Shown piece after piece: positions 34,025 to 41,873 of a DNA stretch of 64,000 nucleotides. The first letter of the stretch is position 1. Every line of letters starts with the position of its first letter. Position numbers and translations under genes: made by a program. The notes under the pieces were generated by a model that ran no database searches, had not been told where the DNA came from, and worked only from the letters and a program-made list of their open reading frames with translations. Origin of the DNA: Phycisphaerae bacterium (GTDB taxonomy: Bacteria > Planctomycetota > Phycisphaerae > Phycisphaerales > UBA1924); contig VGXM01000001.1 of NCBI GenBank assembly GCA_016873295.1, positions 1 through 64,000 on the forward strand. The letters are read 5' to 3'.

Positions 34025-36139
34025 ATGACCCAGGCCAACAACGCCTCGATCGAGTCGCTCCTCGCCGAGACCCGCGTCTTCCAGCCGCCCGCGCCCGACA
34101 CGCTCGGGTTCAAGGCCCCGGGCGGTCGCGGGCCCCGCGGCTGGCACATCCACTCGCTCGAGGAGTTCAAGCGCCTGCACAAGCGCTCGATCGAGAACCC
34201 CGAGGGCTTCTGGGCCGAGGAGGCCCGCACCGTCGAGTGGTTCGCCCCCTGGACCCGGGTGCTCGACTGGAAGGCCCCCGACGCCCGCTGGTTCGTCGAC
34301 GCCAAGCTCAACGTCTGCCACAACTGCGTGGACCGGCACGTGAGCGCGGGCTACGGCGACGAGACGGCGATCGTCTGGGAGGGCGAGCCCCTCGGCGTCC
34401 GCACCGGGCACCCCGCCCCCGGCTCCAAGTACGCCAAGACCCCGGAGATCAAGCGCCTGACCTACAGGCAGGTGCAGTCGGAGGTCTGCCGCCTCGCCAA
34501 CGCGCTCAAGGCCCTGGGCGTCAAGAAGGGCGACGTCGTCACCCTCTACATGCCCATGGTCCCCGAGCTGGCCATCGCGTGCCTGGCCTGCGCCCGCATC
34601 GGCGCGCCCCACAGCGTGATCTTCGGCGGGTTCGCCGCTCAGGCCATCGTCGAGCGCGTCGAGGACGCCCGGAGCAAGGTCATCATCACCGCCGACGGCG
34701 GGTATCGGCGCGGCGACGTCGTCAAGCTCAAGGACGCCGTCGACCAGGCCTGCGCCAAGACCTCCCTGGTCAAGGACGTGCTGGTGCTCCGGCGCACGGG
34801 GCACGCGGTGCAGTGGCACGACGGGTCCGCCGGCGGCAAGCGCGACCACTGGTGGCACGAGACCGTCCCCAAGATGAGCGACCAGTGCCCCTGCGAGCCC
34901 ATGGACGCCGAGGACATGCTCTTCCTCCTCTACACCTCCGGCTCCACGGGCAAGCCCAAGGGCATCGTGCACACCACGGCGGGGTACCTCGTCTTCGTGC
35001 AGATGACCGCCCGCCTGGCCTTCAACCTCATCCCCTCCTCGGGGCAGCTCTTCTGGTGCTCGGCGGACATCGGGTGGGTCACGGGCCACTCCTACGTCCT
35101 CTACGGCGCCATGGCCAACCGCGTCGCCACGCTCATCTACGAGGGCGCCCCCAACTTCCCCGACAACGCCCGCTTCTGGGACATCATCGAGCGCCACAAG
35201 GTCACCCAGTTCTACACCGCGCCCACCGCCATCCGCTCCTTCATGAAGTGGGGGACCGAGTTCCCCGCCCGCCACGACCTCTCCAGCCTCAAGGTCCTGG
35301 GCACCGTGGGCGAGCCCATCAACCCCGAGGCCTGGATCTGGTACCACGAGCACGTCGGCGGCGCCCGCTGCCCCATCGTCGACACCTACTGGCAGACCGA
35401 GACCGGCGGGCACGTCATCACGCCCCTGCCCGGCGCCGTCCCCACCAAGCCCGGGTCGTGCACCCTGCCCATGCTCGGGGTCGACGCCGCCGTCGTCAAC
35501 GAGCAGGGCGAGGAGCTCCCGCCCGACCGGGGCGGCCTGCTGGTCATCCGCAAGCCCTGGCCCGGGATGCTCCGCGGCATCTTCCGCGACCCCGACCGCT
35601 ACGTGCAGGCCTACTGGTCCCGCGTCTTCGGCAAGGGCGCCGGGGGCGAGCGCACGCCGTACTACTTCTCCGCCGACGGCGCCCGCCGCGACAAGGACGG
35701 CTACTTCTGGGTGATGGGGCGCGTCGACGACGTGATCAACGTCTCGGGGCACCGCCTGGGCACGATGGAGGTGGAGTCGGCGCTGGTGTCGCACCCGGCG
35801 GTGGCCGAGGCCGCCGTGGTGGGCATGCCGCACGCCATCAAGGGCACCGGCATCTGCGCCTTCGTGACGCTCAAGAGCGAGTTCCTCAGGACGCTGCCGG
35901 GGCACCCCGACGACGCGGTCCGCAAGGCGCTCTCCGACCACGTCGTCCGGGAGATCGGCGCCATCGCCCGCCCCGACTCCATCCGCTTCGCCGACGGCTT
36001 GCCCAAGACCCGCTCGGGCAAGATCATGCGCCGCCTGCTCCGCGACGTCGCCGCGGGCGTGGAGAAGATCACGCAGGACACGACCACCCTCGAGGACTTC
36101 TCCGTCGTCGCCAGGCTCCGCGAAAGCGACGAGGAGTAG
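34025..36139 (+). CDS. acs: Acetyl-coenzyme A synthetase (AMP-forming)
   Basis: 704 residues, longer than the usual 650 because of small insertions. It activates acetate through acetyl-AMP to acetyl-CoA. Motifs: NVCHNCVDRHV, A3 loop YTSGSTGKPKGI, WCSADIGWVTGHSYVLYG, DTYWQTETGGH, A8 hinge GRVDDVINVSGHRLGTMEVESALV, and the C-terminal catalytic Lys in GLPKTRSGKIMRRLLRD, which is the site of regulatory acetylation in other bacteria. Start MTQANNASIESLLAE is preceded by GAGGGAGAACCCGCC. Convergent with ispD, 7 nt between stops. Confidence 0.96.
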   Translation: MTQANNASIESLLAETRVFQPPAPDTLGFKAPGGRGPRGWHIHSLEEFKRLHKRSIENPEGFWAEEARTVEWFAPWTRVLDWKAPDARWFVDAKLNVCHNCVDRHVSAGYGDETAIVWEGEPLGVRTGHPAPGSKYAKTPEIKRLTYRQVQSEVCRLANALKALGVKKGDVVTLYMPMVPELAIACLACARIGAPHSVIFGGFAAQAIVERVEDARSKVIITADGGYRRGDVVKLKDAVDQACAKTSLVKDVLVLRRTGHAVQWHDGSAGGKRDHWWHETVPKMSDQCPCEPMDAEDMLFLLYTSGSTGKPKGIVHTTAGYLVFVQMTARLAFNLIPSSGQLFWCSADIGWVTGHSYVLYGAMANRVATLIYEGAPNFPDNARFWDIIERHKVTQFYTAPTAIRSFMKWGTEFPARHDLSSLKVLGTVGEPINPEAWIWYHEHVGGARCPIVDTYWQTETGGHVITPLPGAVPTKPGSCTLPMLGVDAAVVNEQGEELPPDRGGLLVIRKPWPGMLRGIFRDPDRYVQAYWSRVFGKGAGGERTPYYFSADGARRDKDGYFWVMGRVDDVINVSGHRLGTMEVESALVSHPAVAEAAVVGMPHAIKGTGICAFVTLKSEFLRTLPGHPDDAVRKALSDHVVREIGAIARPDSIRFADGLPKTRSGKIMRRLLRDVAAGVEKITQDTTTLEDFSVVARLRESDEE

Positions 36140-36146
36140 AGCGCGA

Positions 36147-36977
36147 TCAGAATCGCTTGTGCGTCTCCCGCCCCTCCGGGTCGCGCACGCCCAGGATCGC
36201 CCGCGCCAGCCTCAGGTCGTTGGGGCGGGTGATCTTCAGGTTGCGCTCGTCGCCCTCCACCACCAGCACCGCCTCGCCCAGCCGCTCGGCCAGTTGGGCG
36301 TCGTCGGTGCTCGACAGGTCCGCCTGGGCATAGGCCGACTCGAAGACCTGCCTGCGGAAGACCTGCGGCGTCTGGGCGGCGACCACGCCCCCGCGGTCGA
36401 GCGTGGACGACACCGTGCGCCGCGAGACCTTCCCCTCGGCGGGCGAAAGCCCGAGGATGTCCGCGATGGGATCGCGCTCCCCGGCGTCGGCCCGCTCGGC
36501 GGCCACGCGCTTGAGCGTGTCGGTCACCTCGACCGCGGGCACCACCGCGGCGTGCCTCTCCGCCGCGGCGAACACGCGGTCGAGAAGCTCCGCCGGCGTG
36601 CAAGGGCGGGCGGCGTCGTGCACCGCCACGTGCGTGATGTCGCCCCATGTCGGAAGCGACTGCGCGTGCCGCAGGGCCGCCAGCACCGTCTGCCAGCGAT
36701 GGGCCTCGCCGCCACGGCACAGCGCCGCCCCCATCAGCCCGAGCCGGTCCGCGTGCCGCGTCCGGAACTCGGCGAAGGCCTCGCCCTCGTGCGGGCCCGC
36801 GACCACGATCGACGCCACCAGCGGGCCGACCTCCGCGTGGTTCACGAACTGCTCGATCGTGCGCTGGAGCACGGGGCGCCCGCCCAGGTCCGCGTCGAGC
36901 TTGGAGCGCTCGGCGCCCCCCTCGGCGTTGAACCGCTTCGAGGCGCCGGCGGCGGGGATGAGCAGGCAGACGCGCAC
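36147..36977 (-). CDS. ispD: 2-C-methyl-D-erythritol 4-phosphate cytidylyltransferase
   Basis: 276 residues from GTG (VRVCLLIPAAGASKRF); longer starts add a Gly/Arg-rich leader. It transfers CMP from CTP to MEP in the non-mevalonate isoprenoid pathway. Motifs: LIPAAGASKRF...SKLDADLGGRPVLQRTI (nucleotide loop, Lys), VAVHDAARPCTP and VVAAQTPQVFRRQVFESAY, then STDDAQLAERLGEAVLVVEGDERNLKITRPNDLRLA. About 40 residues longer than E. coli IspD owing to an insertion around ADAGERDPIADILGLSPAEGKV. IspF is not adjacent. Confidence 0.93.
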   Translation of the reverse strand: MRVCLLIPAAGASKRFNAEGGAERSKLDADLGGRPVLQRTIEQFVNHAEVGPLVASIVVAGPHEGEAFAEFRTRHADRLGLMGAALCRGGEAHRWQTVLAALRHAQSLPTWGDITHVAVHDAARPCTPAELLDRVFAAAERHAAVVPAVEVTDTLKRVAAERADAGERDPIADILGLSPAEGKVSRRTVSSTLDRGGVVAAQTPQVFRRQVFESAYAQADLSSTDDAQLAERLGEAVLVVEGDERNLKITRPNDLRLARAILGVRDPEGRETHKRF

Positions 36978-37077
36978 CGCCGAACGGTATCCGGGCCCCC
37001 GCCCCGGCACGGCGCGCGACGCCGACGCTCGATCCGCATAACGTGGCGTGTCCGACCCGCGATTCCACGGAGGTCAC

Positions 37078-38178
37078 ATGGCGAATCTGCAAGTCGCGGA
37101 CCAGGTCGCGGCGGCGTGGGACCGCATCGTCGTGGGGAACCCCCTCTGGACGTGGGCCCTCGCCGTCGGGATCGCCCTCGGGGTCTTCCTGGCCCTGCTC
37201 ATCGCCCGCCGGATCGTCGCGTCGCGGGCGCGCACGATCGCCCAGCGCCGGCCCCGCCCGGCGACCCAACTGGCCGCCCGCCTCGCCGGGTCCGTCAACC
37301 GAACGGCGCTCCTGGTCTTCTCGAGCGCCGGCGGATCGCTCCACCTGGCCCTCTCCGCCAAGGCCGGGCAGGGCGTCCGCATCGCCGTGGCCGTCGCCGC
37401 GGGCGTGCAGGCGATCGTGTGGGGGCGGCACCTCATCGACGTCATGCTCGAGCGCCTGCTCGCCGCCAAGACCACCGACCAGGGCCAGCCCGACCCCGCC
37501 CTCCTCACCGCACTCACCCCCATCCGCTTCCTCTCCATGGCGGTCCTGCTGGGCGTCGTCGTGCTCATCGTGCTTGACAACGCGGGCGTGGACGTGACGG
37601 CCATGGTCGCGGGGCTGGGCATCGGCGGCATCGCCATCGCCCTGGCCGCCCAGAGCATCCTGGGCGACCTCTTCGCCGCCGTCTCCATCGTCGTCGACAA
37701 GCCCTTCATGGTGGGCGACTTCATCACCGTCGACGACAAGCTGGGCACGGTGGAGTCGATCGGGCTCAAGACCACGCGCCTCCGGGCCCTGTCGGGCGAG
37801 CAGCTGGTCTTCGCCAACTCCGACCTGCTCAAGAGCCGCATCCAGAACTTCAGGCGCATGCACGAGCGGCGCGTGCTGTTCACCGTCGGCGTGGTGTACC
37901 AGACCCCCGCCGAGAAGCTCCGCCAGATCCCCCGCATCGTCCGCGAGGCCATCGAGCACAACTCGCCCACGCGCTTCGACCGCTGCCACTTCAAGCGCTT
38001 CGCCGACTCGGCCCTGGAGTTCGAGGCGGTCTACTACGTCGGCAACCCCGAGTTCAACGTCTTCATGAACATCCAGCAGGCGGTCAACCTCGAGCTCTTC
38101 GAGCGCCTCCAGCGCGAGGGCGTCGAGTTCGCCTACCCCACGCGCACGCTCTTCGTGAACCAGTCGCCCGGGGGCTGA
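37078..38178 (+). CDS. Mechanosensitive ion channel of the MscS family
   Basis: 366 residues; start MANLQVADQVAAAW after GGAGGTCAC. Transmembrane helices at about 20-42, 85-105 and 150-170. The pore-lining TM3 is AMVAGLGIGGIAIALAAQSILGDLFAAVSIV with the Gly/Ala packing pattern, followed by the beta domain DKPFMVGDFITVDDKLGTVESIGLKTTRLRALSGEQLVFANSDLL and a C-terminal alpha/beta domain. It releases solutes under hypo-osmotic shock. The gene is complete. It is followed by the beta-domain remnant of a second, different MscS gene. Confidence 0.93.
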   Translation: MANLQVADQVAAAWDRIVVGNPLWTWALAVGIALGVFLALLIARRIVASRARTIAQRRPRPATQLAARLAGSVNRTALLVFSSAGGSLHLALSAKAGQGVRIAVAVAAGVQAIVWGRHLIDVMLERLLAAKTTDQGQPDPALLTALTPIRFLSMAVLLGVVVLIVLDNAGVDVTAMVAGLGIGGIAIALAAQSILGDLFAAVSIVVDKPFMVGDFITVDDKLGTVESIGLKTTRLRALSGEQLVFANSDLLKSRIQNFRRMHERRVLFTVGVVYQTPAEKLRQIPRIVREAIEHNSPTRFDRCHFKRFADSALEFEAVYYVGNPEFNVFMNIQQAVNLELFERLQREGVEFAYPTRTLFVNQSPGG

Positions 38179-38239
38179 GGGGTCGCCCCGCCCGGGTCTG
38201 CACTCGCCGCCGTGACGATCGACACGCCCACCGCAACCC

Positions 38240-38753
38240 CCGAGGATTCCGGATCCCCGCCGACTGGCAGGGCGTGGTGGACACGATCGACCTCTTCACC
38301 GTCACGCCGGACACGCCCGGCAACCGCCGCATCCTCATGCCCAACAGCCAGGTCTTCAACAACACCATCGAGAACATCACGCACCACCCGCGTCGGCGCG
38401 CCGACGTGGCGGTGGGCGTGCACTACCGGGCGCCGGCGGACGCGACCCGAACCGCCCTCGAACGGGCCGCCGCCCGCGTCGTCGAGATTGTCCCCGGCGC
38501 CCCCGCCGACCCGCCCCCCAGGATCGTGGTCGTCGAGATGGGCGCCTCCAGCAACAACGGGCAGGTGCGGGTGTGGGCGAGGACGCCCGACTTCATCGAG
38601 CTCCGCAGCCGGGCCAAGGCGATCGTCAAACACGTCCTCGACGCCGAGGGCCTCATCATCGCTTTCCCCCGGCTCGACCTCCACCCGGACCCGGCGGTCG
38701 AATCGGCCCTGAGGGCCTTGGCGGGTCGCCCCGACGACCGGAAACCGACCTAG
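38240..38753 (+). pseudogene. 3' remnant of a second MscS-family channel gene
   Basis: The frame encodes FRIPADWQGVVDTIDLFTV, then RRILMPNSQVFNNTIENITHHPRRRADVAVGVHY, which is the beta domain and start of the C-terminal domain of small MscS channels. There are no transmembrane helices and no pore helix; no plausible start codon precedes DWQGVVD. GTG codons at 38271/38274 would give a pore-less 159-residue protein. The full-length neighbour (37078-38178) has its own complete C-terminus, so this is a separate decayed gene. Its stop codon TAG lies inside the left arm of the palindromic element at 38749. Confidence 0.75.
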
Positions 38754-38946
38754 TGGCGCGAGTCGGAAGAACGCGCACCAAGGCGCGGGCGGGCGCTGCG
38801 GGTGCCACGGGCGATCCGCCTTGCGGATCGCCCGTGCCGGCGTCCGGACCGGCCTCGAACAGCCGCACGGGTCACGGGCGAGGCGCCCGATGACCCGTGG
38901 CACCCGGAGCGCATCCGTCCACGGACTCCCGACTCGCGCCACTAGG
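38749..38946. mobile_element. MITE-like nested palindromic element with 18-bp terminal inverted repeats
   Basis: Perfect 18-bp terminal inverted repeats: CCTAGTGGCGCGAGTCGG at 38749-38766 and its reverse complement at 38929-38946. Inside is a second inverted pair (38793-38811 with 38894-38912, 18 of 19 matches). Two side hairpins occur: 38806-38836, a perfect 14-bp stem with 3-nt loop, and about 38869-38897. The 198 bp could fold almost entirely, like a cloverleaf. No open reading frame of its own. Sits between the MscS remnant and the BNR-repeat gene. No target-site duplication is visible next to the ends. Confidence 0.65.
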
Positions 38947-38994
38947 GCTTGGTCGCGGGCCGGCGCTGCGGTATCCTGTCAGGGCGAGGTGACC

Positions 38995-41280
38995 ATGGCC
39001 CGGACGGGCGCGGCGACAGCGTGGGCGTGTGTCTCGGCGGCCCTGGTCGCCCTGCCCGCCGCCGCGCAGACCTGGGAGGAACTCGGTCCGGCCCCGGTCA
39101 CCTGGTTCAACGGCGCCACCGGGCGGCTCTCCGCCATCGCCGCGTCGCGGGTCGACCCGAACCTGTACTACATCTCCGGGGCCGACGGCGGCGTCTGGCG
39201 CACCACCGACGCCGGCCTCTCCTGGACCCCGCTCACGGGGCACATGCCCACCACCGCCATGGGCGCGCTCGCCCTCGACCCGTCCGACGAGCGCGTGATC
39301 TACGCCGGCACCGGCGAGGCCCACTTCGCCAACCACAGCCGCTACGGCCTGGGCCTCCTCAAGAGCACCGACGCCGGCGCCACCTGGTCGCTCCTGGCGG
39401 GCGGCACCTTCGCCGGGCGCTGCTTCTCCTCCATCGCCATCGACCCGCGCGACACCCGCGTCCTCTACGCCGGCATCACCCGCGCGGGCGGGTTCCCCGT
39501 CACCGGCGGCACGCTCGCCACCCCGCCCCCCGCCGCCAAGGGGCACCCCCAGGGCAACGGCCTCACCGGCGTCTTCAAGTCCACCGACGCCGGCGAGACC
39601 TGGACGCACCTCACCAACGGCCTCCCCGCACGCGACTGCACCCGCGTCGTCATCACGCCCGACAGCCCCGACGTCCTCTACGCCGGCGTCGGCTTCATCT
39701 TCGGATCGCCCGACAACGGCGTCTACAAGAGCGCCGACGCCGGCGCCACCTGGACGCGCCTCGCCGGCGGACTGCCCACCGCCAACCTCGGACGCGTCAG
39801 CCTCGCCGTCGCCCCCAGCAACCCCAACCGCGTCTTCGCCCTCATCGCCCGCGCCTGCGATCCCTTCGGCGGCGCCGGCGGCACGCTGGGCATCTACCGC
39901 TCCGACGACGCCGGCGCCACCTGGACCACCACCGCCGCGCCCTCCTTCCAGTCCACCTACGGCTGGTACCTCAACGTCGCCGCCGTTCACCCCACCAACG
40001 CCGACATCGCCTTCTTCGGCGGGCTCTCCTTCCAGAAGACCGCCAACGCCGGTGTTTCCTACGCCTCCGCCTCGCCACCCCACCCCGACAACCACGCCAT
40101 CGCCTTCGACGCCGCCGGCAACCTCCTGGTCGGCAACGACGGCGGGTTCAACCGCAGCACCGACCTCGGCGCCTCCTGGCAGGTCCGCAACCAGGGCCTG
40201 GGCACCGTCCAGTTCTACGCCGGCCTCTCCACGCACCCCACCGACGACGAGTTCGTCATCGGCGGCACCCAGGACAACGGCACCAACGCCCGACGGAGCG
40301 CCACCCGTGTCTGGAACTCGGTCCTCGGCGGCGACGGCGGGTGGACCCAGGTTGACCCCAAGAACCCCCTCATCATCCTCGCCGAGAGCCAAGGCACAGG
40401 CGCCCTCTCACGCTCCACCAACGGCGCCGCCTCCTTCTCCGCCTTCGGCTCGGGACTGACCGGCCGCAACTGCTTCCTCCCGCCCTTCCTCATCGATCGC
40501 GCCAACCTCTCCCGCATCCTCTACGGCACCGAGCGCGTGTGGCAGAAGATCGGCACCGGCACCTGGACCGCCATCAGCGTCGACCTCTCGGGCGGGGGAA
40601 ACGCCGCCATCCGCTGCCTCGCCGCCGCGCCCAGCGACCCCGCCGTCGTCTACGCCGCCACCAACGACGGCCGCGTCCTCCGCTCCGACGATGGCGGCTT
40701 CTCCTTCTCCCTGCTCCTCACCGGCAACCCCGGCTGGCCCCGCGTCACGCGCGAGCTCTTCGTCCACCCCACCGACCCGCGCACGGTCTACCTCGCCGGG
40801 GCCGCCTTCGGCGTGCCCCAGGTCCGCCGATCCACCGACGCCGGCGCCACCTGGCAGGCCCTCGACGCCGGGCTCCCCGACATCCCCGTGAACACCGTCG
40901 CCGCCGACCCGCGCTACCCCGTCCCGCGCCTCTACGCCGGCACCGACGCCGGGCTCTATTACTCCCCCGACGACGGACGCACGTGGCGCACGCTCGGCTC
41001 GGGCCTCCCCAACGCCCCCGTCATCGACATCCTGCTCGAGCCCGTCCGCCCCTCGGGCCGCGGCCGCGTCATCGTCGGCACCCAGGGTCGCGGCGCCTGG
41101 CGCCTGCCGATCTCCTGCCCCGCCGACGTCAACGCCGACGGCGTGATCGACTTCAACGACTTCCTCGCCTTCCTCAACCTCTTCAACGCCCTCGACCCCG
41201 ACGCCGACCTCAACGCCGACGGCTCCCTCGACTTCAACGACCTGCTGATCTTCCTCAACCTCTTCAACGCCCCCTGCTGA
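38995..41280 (+). CDS. Secreted BNR/sortilin-type beta-propeller protein with GC-type dockerin tail
   Basis: 761 residues. Signal peptide MARTGAATAWACVSAALVALPAAAQ. The body consists of many BNR/Asp-box repeats (WRTTDAGLSWTPL, KSTDAGATWSLL, KSADAGATWTRL, STDAGATWQAL and others) with the S/T-x-D-x-G-x-T-W pattern, forming one or two VPS10/sialidase-like propellers; no sialidase catalytic triad is evident, so a binding or structural role is more likely. The C-terminus is DVNADGVIDFNDFLAFLNLF and DLNADGSLDFNDLLIFLNLF, then NAPC, a GC-type dockerin tail like that of the metalloprotease at 16409. Extracellular or surface-anchored. Confidence 0.9.
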   Translation: MARTGAATAWACVSAALVALPAAAQTWEELGPAPVTWFNGATGRLSAIAASRVDPNLYYISGADGGVWRTTDAGLSWTPLTGHMPTTAMGALALDPSDERVIYAGTGEAHFANHSRYGLGLLKSTDAGATWSLLAGGTFAGRCFSSIAIDPRDTRVLYAGITRAGGFPVTGGTLATPPPAAKGHPQGNGLTGVFKSTDAGETWTHLTNGLPARDCTRVVITPDSPDVLYAGVGFIFGSPDNGVYKSADAGATWTRLAGGLPTANLGRVSLAVAPSNPNRVFALIARACDPFGGAGGTLGIYRSDDAGATWTTTAAPSFQSTYGWYLNVAAVHPTNADIAFFGGLSFQKTANAGVSYASASPPHPDNHAIAFDAAGNLLVGNDGGFNRSTDLGASWQVRNQGLGTVQFYAGLSTHPTDDEFVIGGTQDNGTNARRSATRVWNSVLGGDGGWTQVDPKNPLIILAESQGTGALSRSTNGAASFSAFGSGLTGRNCFLPPFLIDRANLSRILYGTERVWQKIGTGTWTAISVDLSGGGNAAIRCLAAAPSDPAVVYAATNDGRVLRSDDGGFSFSLLLTGNPGWPRVTRELFVHPTDPRTVYLAGAAFGVPQVRRSTDAGATWQALDAGLPDIPVNTVAADPRYPVPRLYAGTDAGLYYSPDDGRTWRTLGSGLPNAPVIDILLEPVRPSGRGRVIVGTQGRGAWRLPISCPADVNADGVIDFNDFLAFLNLFNALDPDADLNADGSLDFNDLLIFLNLFNAPC

Positions 41281-41290
41281 CCCCCGCCCC

Positions 41291-41308
41291 GGGGCCTTCT
41301 CAGGCCCC
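41291..41308 (+). terminator. Hairpin after the BNR-repeat gene
   Basis: GGGGCC-ttctca-GGCCCC, 10 nt after the stop codon. It has a strong GC stem but no T-tract, so the call is tentative. It separates the gene from the tmRNA promoter. Confidence 0.45.
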
Positions 41309-41379
41309 CTCTGCGTGGAACGCTCCCAGCCCTGGGCAAGCACGCTCGCCCGCCCGACTCCCCAGCCTCCCGCCCTCCC

Positions 41380-41385
41380 TACAAT
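41380..41385 (+). promoter_or_regulatory. Putative -10 box of the tmRNA gene
   Basis: TACAAT lies 20 nt before the mature tmRNA 5' end in an otherwise GC-rich region. A recognisable -35 is not present at 17 nt upstream. Confidence 0.45.
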
Positions 41386-41404
41386 CCCACCTCTTTGGAA
41401 ACCC

Positions 41405-41758
41405 GGGGCCGAACTGGATTCGACCGAGCAGAATCGGTCGGCGGTGGCGCGTCGCGGAGCATGCACGCCCGCGTTATCAAGCATGCACCATAATGATTGC
41501 CGAGCGTAACTACGCTCTGGCGGCCTGAACACCAGGCAGCCCGGTCCGCTCTCCACGCCCGATAAAGAGCGGCCCGAAGACATCGGGCTGGTCCGCGCCG
41601 GGGGGCTCCCGGCGGCGCGGGCGAGATCACGCCGGGGCCTGGGCCCAAAGGGAGGCTGCCGATGGCCGCCCCAGGGCCGAGATCAAATCACACGGCTACA
41701 CGCGTAGAGGCCGCCGAGCGACTGTCCCGGGACGGGGGTTCGATTCCCCCCGGCTCCA
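41405..41758 (+). ncRNA. ssrA: Transfer-messenger RNA (tmRNA)
   Basis: The 5' end GGGGCCGAACTGGATTCGAC and the 3' end, with T-arm GGGGGTTCGATTCCCCC and CGGCTCCA, are the classic tmRNA tRNA-like domain. GGGGCCG pairs with CGGCTCC (one G-U). CCA is not encoded. The tag frame is 41499-41528: GCC GAG CGT AAC TAC GCT CTG GCG GCC TGA, giving AERNYALAA, after an ATGATT context; the exact resume codon is inferred by analogy with E. coli. About 354 nt, one-piece form. It rescues ribosomes stalled on broken mRNA and tags the nascent chain for proteolysis. Confidence 0.96.
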
Positions 41759-41873
41759 TTCCGTACGGAACACGATCGGGTTGCGCCCACATGAACCCCT
41801 TGGTACCCTCGTGCGTTCAAGGGAGGTCAGGGCGTGTCCGCGCCCGCCGTTCCCGCCGTCACATGGAGGCCCC

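Noticed and set aside
38754-38994. Intrinsic terminator only
   Set aside because: Hairpins are present but the 18-bp terminal repeats and nested pairs extend far beyond a terminator and there is no T-tract.
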